From contig NZ_FXUY01000001.1 in assembly GCF_900182985.1 (NCBI RefSeq), positions 1,860,001 through 1,924,000 on the forward strand: a DNA stretch of 64,000 nucleotides, in the 5' to 3' direction. The notes below the pieces were generated by a model, which was not told the DNA's origin, ran no database searches, and worked only from the letters and a program-made list of their open reading frames with translations. The DNA comes from Pseudomonas helmanticensis (lineage in GTDB: Bacteria > Pseudomonadota > Gammaproteobacteria > Pseudomonadales > Pseudomonadaceae). The translations under genes and the position numbers were made by a program. Position 1 is the stretch's first letter; each line of letters begins with the position of its first letter. This document shows, piece by piece, positions 56,004 to 64,000 of this stretch.

Positions 56004-57746
56004 TCACTTGCGCGCATCCGCCCACGATTTCAGGAGTTCGTTGTAGCTCACGGTCTCGCCCTTCGGCTTCTCGTTGGCCAGTTTCGGTTTCGGTGCACCT
56101 GGCTGATCAAACCAGTATTGCGCATCGCGCTCCGGGTTCATTTTCGGTGCGCACACCGCTTGGGCCTTGGAGCGTTCGAGGCGCGTCATGATTGCGTCCT
56201 GATCCTTGGCCAGGCCATCCAGCGCCTGTTGCGGGGTTTTCTCGCCGCTGGCCGCTTCGGCGATGTGGCTCCACCACAGTTGCGCCAGACGCGGATAGTC
56301 CGGCACGTTGGTCCCGGTCGGGGTCCATTGCACGCGGGCCGGGCTGCGGTAGAACTCGACCAGACCGCCGAGTTTCGGCGCCAGATCGGTCATCGCTTGC
56401 GAGTTGATGTCCGACTCGCGAATCGGCGTCAGGCCGACGATGGTTTTCTTCAACGAGACAGTTTTCGAGGTCACGAACTGCGCATACAGCCACGCCGCGA
56501 GTTTCTGTTTCTCAGGCGTGGATTTCATGAACGTCCACGAACCCACGTCCTGATAGCCAAGCTTCATGCCCTCTTCCCAATACGGCCCGCGCGGCGATGG
56601 CGCCATCCGCCATTTCGGCGTGCCGTCGGCGTTGACCACCGGCAGACCCGGCTTGGTCATGTCGGCGGTGAATGCGGTGTACCAGAAGATCTGCTGAGCG
56701 ATATTGCCCTGCGACGGCACCGGGCCGGACTCGGAGAAAGTCATGCCCGCCGCTTCCGGTGGCGCGTAGGCCTTCAGCCAGTCGACGTATTTCTGCGTGG
56801 CGAACACAGCGGCCGGGCCGTTGGTGTCGCCGCCACGGGTCACGCTGGAACCGACCGGATGGCAATCCTCGACGCGAATCCCCCACTCGTCCACCGGCAA
56901 ACCGTTGGGCAAGCCTTTGTCGCCGCCACCGGCCATGGAGAACCAGGCATCGGTGAAACGCCAGCCCAGCGACGGGTCTTTCTTGCCGTAGTCCATGTGG
57001 CCGTATACGCGTTTGCCGTCGATTTCCTTGACGTCTTCGCTGAAGAATTTGGCGATGTCTTCATAGGCCGACCAGTTCACCGGCACGCCCAATTCGTAGC
57101 CGTACTTTTCCTTGAACTTGGCTTTCAGATCGGCGCGTTCAAACCAGTCGGCGCGGAACCAATACAGGTTGGCGAATTGCTGGTCGGGCAGTTGATAGAT
57201 CTTGCCGTCCGGCGCGGTGGTGAACGAGATGCCGATGAAGTCCTTGATGTCGAGGGTCGGCGAAGTGAAGTTCTTGCCTTCGTTGGCCATCAGGTCGGTG
57301 ATCGATTCGGTCTTGCCGTAGCGAAAGTGCGTACCGATCAGGTCAGAGTCGTTGACCCAGCCGTCATAGATATTCTTGTCGGACTGCATCACCGTCTGCA
57401 TTTTCTCGACCACGTCGCCTTCTTGCAGCAGGTCGTGGGTGAGCTTGATCCCGGTGATTTCGGTGAAGGCCTTGGCGAGCACTTTCGACTCGTATTCGTG
57501 GGTGGTCAGGGTCTCGGAAACGACCTTGATTTCCATGCCGCGAAACGGCTCGGCAGCCTTGATGAACCACTTCAATTCTTCGAGTTGCTGTTCAGCCGTC
57601 AGGGTCGACGGTTTGAATTCACTGCCGATCCATTTTTTCGCCGCGTCTTCGTAGGCATCAGCCCAGGCGACTGCGCTCAAACCGCTGAGTGCCAGCATGG
57701 CTGCCAATGAAATGCTATGTCGCAGCTTATTGTTTTTGTCGAACAT
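56004..57746 (-). CDS. glpV: Glycerol ABC transporter substrate-binding protein (GlpV-like)
   Basis: This is a 580-residue periplasmic binding protein, unusually long as is typical for GlpV. The signal peptide ends AVAWA near residue 30. Mature chain AYEDAAKKWIGSEFKPSTL..., with many aromatic residues in the C-terminal half. AGGAGGT before the ATG ending at 57746 fixes the start. It is the last gene in an order that matches rhizobial glpSTPQUV. Glycerol as ligand is inferred from that synteny. Confidence 0.85.
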   Translation of the reverse strand: MFDKNNKLRHSISLAAMLALSGLSAVAWADAYEDAAKKWIGSEFKPSTLTAEQQLEELKWFIKAAEPFRGMEIKVVSETLTTHEYESKVLAKAFTEITGIKLTHDLLQEGDVVEKMQTVMQSDKNIYDGWVNDSDLIGTHFRYGKTESITDLMANEGKNFTSPTLDIKDFIGISFTTAPDGKIYQLPDQQFANLYWFRADWFERADLKAKFKEKYGYELGVPVNWSAYEDIAKFFSEDVKEIDGKRVYGHMDYGKKDPSLGWRFTDAWFSMAGGGDKGLPNGLPVDEWGIRVEDCHPVGSSVTRGGDTNGPAAVFATQKYVDWLKAYAPPEAAGMTFSESGPVPSQGNIAQQIFWYTAFTADMTKPGLPVVNADGTPKWRMAPSPRGPYWEEGMKLGYQDVGSWTFMKSTPEKQKLAAWLYAQFVTSKTVSLKKTIVGLTPIRESDINSQAMTDLAPKLGGLVEFYRSPARVQWTPTGTNVPDYPRLAQLWWSHIAEAASGEKTPQQALDGLAKDQDAIMTRLERSKAQAVCAPKMNPERDAQYWFDQPGAPKPKLANEKPKGETVSYNELLKSWADARK

Positions 57747-57794
57747 AGAGACCTCCTGTTTAGGATTTCGGAGCACGGTTGCCGAATGACTCGA

Positions 57795-58070
57795 CTAGCC
57801 CCAACGCATCACAGCCAACAGCCACACCAGGGACAACGCGGACGCCACCCAGATGCTCCAGTCGGTGGCGCCGATGACCAGCAAATGCAGGTAGGCGCTG
57901 CCGAGAAGACCGATAAACAAGCGATCGCCACGGGTGGTGGCAATCGGCAGAAAACCTCGCCGCAGGATGCTCGGCGAACGCAATTCCCACGTGGTCATGC
58001 CCACCAGCAGCAGACCAATGGCGATGAAGAACCCTGCTGTCGGGGTGGTCCAGCTCATCCATTCCATCAT
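57795..58070 (-). CDS. glpU: DUF2160 small membrane protein (GlpU-like)
   Basis: This is a 91-residue protein with two or three hydrophobic helices (TAGFFIAIGLLLVGMTTWEL, then LFIGLLGSAYLHLLVIGA and IWVASALSLVWLLAVM). DUF2160 proteins are found in this place in glycerol ABC operons; the role is unknown. Two adjacent ATGs are possible starts, with GAGGAG upstream. Confidence 0.85.
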   Translation of the reverse strand: MMEWMSWTTPTAGFFIAIGLLLVGMTTWELRSPSILRRGFLPIATTRGDRLFIGLLGSAYLHLLVIGATDWSIWVASALSLVWLLAVMRWG

Positions 58071-58077
58071 CAGCTCC

Positions 58078-58878
<801 letters not shown>

Positions 58879-58887
58879 GGCCGGGCC

Positions 58888-59750
<863 letters not shown>

Positions 59751-59754
<4 letters not shown>

Positions 59755-60863
59755 GGCTGCACCTCGCCGCTGTCGGCTTCCAGGAGGAACTCGTCGGCAT
59801 AAACCATCAGCCACTGCGCCGGAAAACTGATGTAGGCAGTGCCCTGCGGCACCGGTTTGTCCTCGGCCAGGCGCACTTTGAGCGGTGCGCCGTCGAGGTC
59901 GAGGGTCATGATCTTGTAGGTGCCGAGGTCTTCGACGTGGATGACTTTTGCCTGCATGGCGTCATCAAACGGCTCGTCCCAGACATGAATGAATTCGGGG
60001 CGGATACCGACCTTGAGATTTTTCCACTGACCGTGTTCGATATGCCGTTGCATCGCGTCGGACAGCGGCAGGTGCGTCGAGGCGAAACCGACGCCGCCGG
60101 GTTGTGGCTGCACCTCGATCAGATTCATCCCCGGGCTGCCGATGAAATAGCCGACAAAGGTGTGGCTCGGCCGCTCGAACAATTCCCGTGGCGTGCCGAA
60201 CTGGACGATCTGGCCGCCGTACATCACCGCGATCTTGTCGGCGAAGGTCGAAGCCTCGAGTTGATCGTGGGTGACGTAGACCATGGTGATGTTGAACTGC
60301 TCGTGGATCTGTTTGAGCTTGCGCCGCAGTTTCCACTTCAGGTGCGGGTCGATCACCGTCAGCGGCTCGTCGAAGAGGATTGCCGAGACGTCGTCACGGA
60401 CCAGACCACGGCCCATCGAAACTTTCTGTTTTTCGTCAGCGGTGAGGTTGCGCGCCTTCTTGCTCAGGAGGTTTTGCAGGTCGAGGACTTCGGCAATCTC
60501 CTGCACCTTGCTGTGCACTTTCGCCTCAGCCATGCCCTGATTGCGCAGGGGAAAGGCGAGGTTATCGAACACGGTCATGGTGTCGTAGACCACCGGAAAC
60601 TGGAAAACCTGGGCAATGTTGCGCTTCTCCGGCGTCAGGTCATTAACCGCTTTGCCGTCGAACAACACATGGCCCTGCGAAGGGCTGAGCAGGCCGGAAA
60701 TGATGTTGAGCAAGGTCGACTTGCCGCAACCCGACGGCCCGAGCAAGGCGTAGGCACCGCCCTGCTCCCAGACGTGATCCATCTCACGGATCGCATAATC
60801 CTCCGCGCCACTCGGGGTTTTGCTGTAGCTGTGGGCGAGGTGCTGCAAACGGATTTCGGCCAT
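59751..60863 (-). CDS. glpT: Glycerol ABC transporter ATP-binding protein (GlpT-like)
   Basis: This is a 370-residue ATPase. Walker A GPSGCGKST near residue 40, Walker B AILFDEPLTVIDP near 160, C-terminal TOBE-like domain. The usual LSGGQ signature is replaced by LTADEKQKVSMGR, a variant seen in this subfamily. Overlaps glpS by one base and glpP by four. Confidence 0.88.
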
Positions 60864-61957
60864 CAGGCAACCCTCGCGACACGCCGGCCCGGTGCTTGCA
60901 CCAGACGGCCCTGCGCATCGAAAACGAACAGTTTGTGGGTCGGGATGTAAATGCGGATCGGCGCATCGACGTCGTATTCGTGAACGCCGGGCAGGTGCAG
61001 CACCAGCAGGAAATGCTCGTTGCGCACGTGCAGGAAGGTTTCCGAACCGCTGATCTCGGCGACTTCGACGGTCACTGCCAATTCCAGGTCGTCATCGTTG
61101 CTCGGCACCAGCGAGATATGGCTGGGACGAACGCCGAAGCGAAACTCGCCCTCACCCACCGGACGCAGATCGACGTTCAACGGGAAGTGCACGAAATTGG
61201 CGAAACTGACTTCGTTGCCGGCGATGCGCCCGGGCATCAGGTTGATCGGTGGTTCGGAGAACAATTCCGCCGCCAATACGGTTTGCGGCTGGTGATACAC
61301 CGAAGTCGACGGCCCGCTCTGGATCACCCGGCCTTCGTGAAGAATGGTCGTGGTGCCACCGAGTGCCAGCGCTTCGTTGGGTTCGGTGGTGGCATAAATG
61401 GCGATGGTGTGGCGCGCCTTGAACAGCTCGCGCATTTCCTGGCGCAGCTCTTCGCGCAGTTTGTAGTCGAGGTTGACCAGCGGCTCGTCGAACAGGATCA
61501 GCTCGGCGTCTTTGACCAGTGCGCGGGCCATGGCGGTGCGCTGCTGTTGGCCGCCAGAGAGTTCCAGCGGATAGCGCTGCAGAAACTTCTCGATGCGCAG
61601 CATTCGCGCGGTTTCTTGCACTTTGCTGTGAATGATCTCTTTGGACACACCGGCCTGGCGCAGCGGCGAGGCGATGTTCTCGAACACGGTCATGGTCGGG
61701 TAGTTGATGAACTGCTGATAGACCATCGACACGTTGCGCAAACGCACCGGGCGTTGGGTGACATCGACGCCGTTCATCAGGATGCGGCCGCTGTCGGGCT
61801 TGTCGAGACCAGCCATCAAGCGCATCAGGCTGGTTTTGCCGGACAGCGTACGGCCGAGCAAAACGTTGAAGGAACCGGCTTCGAATTTCAGGCACGCATC
61901 GTCGATCCAGGTCTGGCCCTCGACGGTACGGCTGACGTGCTCCAGGGTGAGTGACAT
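60863..61957 (-). CDS. glpS: Glycerol ABC transporter ATP-binding protein (GlpS-like)
   Basis: This is a 364-residue ATPase. Walker A is GRTLSGKTS near residue 34, a divergent form with Leu and Thr changes; signature [13 protein letters not shown] near 135; Walker [13 protein letters not shown] near 157. First gene of the operon, 45 bases from a predicted sigma-54 promoter. Two different ATPases in one transporter is a mark of the GlpST type. Confidence 0.88.
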   Translation of the reverse strand: MSLTLEHVSRTVEGQTWIDDACLKFEAGSFNVLLGRTLSGKTSLMRLMAGLDKPDSGRILMNGVDVTQRPVRLRNVSMVYQQFINYPTMTVFENIASPLRQAGVSKEIIHSKVQETARMLRIEKFLQRYPLELSGGQQQRTAMARALVKDAELILFDEPLVNLDYKLREELRQEMRELFKARHTIAIYATTEPNEALALGGTTTILHEGRVIQSGPSTSVYHQPQTVLAAELFSEPPINLMPGRIAGNEVSFANFVHFPLNVDLRPVGEGEFRFGVRPSHISLVPSNDDDLELAVTVEVAEISGSETFLHVRNEHFLLVLHLPGVHEYDVDAPIRIYIPTHKLFVFDAQGRLVQAPGRRVARVA

Positions 61958-62001
61958 GGCTCGGCCTTTTTATTATTGGAGTCAAGCGACCTGTGCACGG
62001 G

Positions 62002-62018
62002 AGCGAGTTTCGTGCCAG
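62002..62018 (-). promoter_or_regulatory. Predicted sigma-54 promoter of glpSTPQUV
   Basis: Minus strand CTGGCACG-AAAC-TCGCT has the invariant GG-N10-GC spacing and matches TGGCACG-N4-TTGCW with one mismatch in the -12 element. It is 45 bases before the glpS start, and a sigma-54 activator gene is divergent. Confidence 0.7.
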
Positions 62019-62081
62019 AAAAGGCAAGTGATTGATTTGTCGCGAAAATCGTTGAAAGCACGGGGAACCGGCGTTCATTGC

Positions 62082-62129
62082 TGAACACATTTGAACAGTT
62101 GGGCGATTGACAATGAACAATAGTGAACA
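62082..62129 (-). promoter_or_regulatory. Paired enhancer motif TGTTCA-N4-TGTTCA (two copies)
   Basis: On the minus strand the direct repeat TGTTCA-N4-TGTTCA occurs at 62082-62097 and 62114-62129. Copies start 32 bases apart (three helix turns), about 65-115 bases upstream of the sigma-54 promoter: a classical upstream activator position. Confidence 0.6.
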
Positions 62130-62161
62130 ACACTCTATGAACGCTTTTTGCGAACCGATCC

Positions 62162-62252
62162 CCCTGTAGGAGCTGCCGCAGGCTGCGATCTTTTGATCTT
62201 GATTGTCAAAAAACAGGATCAAAAGATCGCAGCCTGCGGCAGCTCCTACAGA
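62162..62252. repeat. Dispersed hairpin repeat, family B
   Basis: Inverted arms CCCTGTAGGAGCTGCCGCAG and complement, between the enhancer motifs and the regulator gene. Confidence 0.95.
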
Positions 62253-62300
62253 GGGGATCGCATAACAATAATAAGAATGCTGCATCAGAGGCTGACTGCC

Positions 62301-64000
62301 ATGGCCGCACCTGCCCCGCCGCTGTCCCACGACGCGATCGTCCAGACTTCCTGGCAACGTTGCCGCGCGTTCGGTCTTGATCACCAGAGCACGCCGGCCT
62401 TCGATCAGTTGCCTGCCGCCGGCATTGCGCATCTGCTCGACAGTCATCACTCACTGGTGCAGACCACGCATCAGGAAGTTCTGCCCTATTACGAAAACAT
62501 CCTCAGCAACTCCAACTGCTTGATCATGCTCGCGGACAATCAGGGCCAAGTGCTGACCTCGTGGGGCACGCAACGCTTTATCGAACCGAATCTGGCGCGA
62601 GGGTTTCAGGCCGGTGCGAGCTGGGTGGAACGCACCAGCGGCACCAATGCGATCGGCACGGCGCTGGCCTGTGAGCAAGCCGTGCACATCGAACACGACG
62701 AACATTTTCTCAAGGCCAACCGTTTCATGACCGGTTCCGCCGCGCCGATTTTCGACGCCGAGCGCAAGGTGATCGCGGTGCTCGACGTGTCCAGCGACAG
62801 CTACCTGCCGCCCTCGCATACCTTGGGCATGGTCAAGATGATGAGCCAGACCGTGGAAAACCGGCTGATCCTCAACCTGTTCCATGGCCAGCACTTTCAA
62901 CTGACCTTCAACACCGGGCTGAACAACCTCGACAGTCAGTGGGCCGGGTTGTTGATTTTTGATGAGAGCGGTCAGGTGTTGTCGGCTAATCGCCGAGCGG
63001 ACAATCTGCTCGGCGTGCGCCTGTCGCGGGTAAGCGTCGAGAGCCTGTTCAAGGTGTCGATGCTGGAGCTGATCAATCAACCGGACGGCCTGCCGTTTGC
63101 CTTGCAGACCTCCGGGCGTAACCGTTTTCAATGTTTGTTGAAGCGACCGAAGCAGGCGCCGATTCAACCTCGCCTCTTCGCTGAAGCAAAAAGCGTCGAA
63201 GCGCCGATCAAGACAGCCGGCGCCATCAGCCTCAACACCCTGCACTTCGGCGACAGTCGTGTGGAAAAAGCCGTGCGTCAGGCGGAACGCTTGCTGGAAA
63301 AAGACATTCCTCTACTGATCCATGGCGAAACCGGAGTCGGCAAAGAAGTCTTCGTCAAAGCCCTGCATCAGGCCAGCTCGCGTTGCAAACAGGCATTCAT
63401 TGCCGTCAACTGTGCAGCGATCCCCGCCGAACTGGTCGAGTCGGAACTGTTCGGCTATGAAAAAGGCGCTTTCACCGGCGCCAATCAGAAAGGCAGCATC
63501 GGCCTGATTCGCAAGGCGGACAAAGGCACGTTGTTCCTTGATGAAATCGGCGACATGCCGCTGCCGACGCAGGCGCGGTTGTTGCGGGTGTTGCAGGAGC
63601 GTTGCGTGCAGCCGGTGGGCAGCAGCGAGTTGTTCCCGGTGGATTTGCGGATTATCTCGGCGACTAACCGCTCTTTACGCGAACAAGTGCAGTTGGGCCG
63701 GTTCAGGGAGGATTTGTATTACCGCATTGGCGGGCTGACGCTGGAGTTGCCGCCATTGCGCGAGCGCAGTGACAAGGAGGCGTTGTTCAAGCGGCTGTGG
63801 GAAGAGCATCGTGAACCGACGCAATGGGCCGGGTTGAGTCGTGAGGTGCTGGAGTTGTTCGAACGGCATCCGTGGCCGGGGAATTTGCGTCAGGTCAGCA
63901 GCGTGATGCAGGTGGCGCTGGCCATGGCCGAGGAACAACCGGTGAGGCCGGAGCATTTGCCGGATGATTTTTTTGTGGATCTGGAGATGGAGCCGGTGGA
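62301..64000 (+). CDS. Sigma-54-dependent transcriptional activator, AcoR family (3' end outside window)
   Basis: About 566 codons are present. The N-terminal GAF-type sensor region covers about residues 1-200 (ERTSGTNAIGTALAC; VIAVLDVSSD). A linker or PAS-like part follows. The AAA+ domain has Walker A GETGVGKE near residue 342, the sigma-54 contact loop GAFTGA near 390, and Walker B GTLFLDEIGDMP near 410. The C-terminal Fis-type helix-turn-helix is beyond the window. It is divergent from glpSTPQUV and is the likely activator of its sigma-54 promoter. An in-frame ATG at 62277 is an alternative start with poorer Shine-Dalgarno context. Confidence 0.92.
   Translation, partial: MAAPAPPLSHDAIVQTSWQRCRAFGLDHQSTPAFDQLPAAGIAHLLDSHHSLVQTTHQEVLPYYENILSNSNCLIMLADNQGQVLTSWGTQRFIEPNLARGFQAGASWVERTSGTNAIGTALACEQAVHIEHDEHFLKANRFMTGSAAPIFDAERKVIAVLDVSSDSYLPPSHTLGMVKMMSQTVENRLILNLFHGQHFQLTFNTGLNNLDSQWAGLLIFDESGQVLSANRRADNLLGVRLSRVSVESLFKVSMLELINQPDGLPFALQTSGRNRFQCLLKRPKQAPIQPRLFAEAKSVEAPIKTAGAISLNTLHFGDSRVEKAVRQAERLLEKDIPLLIHGETGVGKEVFVKALHQASSRCKQAFIAVNCAAIPAELVESELFGYEKGAFTGANQKGSIGLIRKADKGTLFLDEIGDMPLPTQARLLRVLQERCVQPVGSSELFPVDLRIISATNRSLREQVQLGRFREDLYYRIGGLTLELPPLRERSDKEALFKRLWEEHREPTQWAGLSREVLELFERHPWPGNLRQVSSVMQVALAMAEEQPVRPEHLPDDFFVDLEMEPV

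Noticed and set aside
55971..57710. 579-codon plus-strand frame opposite glpV
   Set aside because: GC-rich shadow; the minus strand encodes a complete binding protein with signal peptide and Shine-Dalgarno sequence.
61152..62450. 432-codon minus-strand frame over glpS and the promoter region
   Set aside because: Crosses a family B repeat and the enhancer region and is out of frame with the clear ATPase.

Overview
The window looks like chromosome from the Pseudomonas fluorescens group. The evidence is GC-rich coding sequence, many copies of the short hairpin (REP/REPIN-type) repeats typical of that group, a DUF3077-type gene behind a structured leader, paired gamma-glutamyl-polyamine modules, a CzcCBA/CzcRS locus and DUF2790/PtrA-like secreted proteins. 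No rRNA, tRNA, integrase, transposase, phage or CRISPR genes were seen. Both ends cut a gene.

Layout. 1-5000: a ProA-like dehydrogenase fragment, glutaminase, a DoxX-like membrane protein and two L,D-transpeptidase-fold proteins. 5000-10650: a metal-type operon (DUF2790, response regulator, histidine kinase), then a tandem array of 135-bp repeat units, then a drug-efflux MFS gene with a divergent LysR gene. 10650-17000: cell wall hydrolase, CAP-domain protein, a decayed moaA remnant, bestrophin, a moaB-moeA pair and a LysR regulator. 17000-26650: puuA-puuB, DeoR, LysR with a quinone reductase, an AbrB-family membrane protein, a small HD hydrolase and small secreted proteins.

26650-30180 is the least ordinary part. 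A candidate multi-branched RNA precedes a DUF3077-type gene. Next to it is a strikingly AT-rich, tightly coupled three-gene operon on the minus strand: a 62-aa zinc-ribbon protein, a three-helix membrane protein and a 568-aa protein with an HEQAH metallopeptidase motif. I do not recognise these three genes as any described system.

30180-41330 is a polyamine block: a cupin-HTH regulator, PuuB-, PuuC- and PuuA-type enzymes, a divergent PuuD-type hydrolase and a spermidine/putrescine ABC transporter whose binding protein is encoded last. 41570-46440 holds ThpR, small conserved proteins, lipoproteins and an OprD-family porin. 46650-55810 is a heavy-metal locus: DUF2790 and PtrA-like periplasmic proteins, CzcCBA efflux and CzcRS. 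56000-61960 is a complete glpSTPQUV-like glycerol ABC transporter operon, read from a predicted sigma-54 promoter with paired enhancer motifs and divergent from a sigma-54 activator gene that leaves the window.

Two regulatory threads link distant genes. A 16-bp motif (ATTACA-N5-GTYAT) lies before four metal-associated transcription units (5031, 44962, 47336, 53221), which suggests one regulon under CopR/CzcR-type regulators. At least five families of dispersed hairpin repeats fill most intergenic spaces and, in three genes, supply the stop codon or the last codons.
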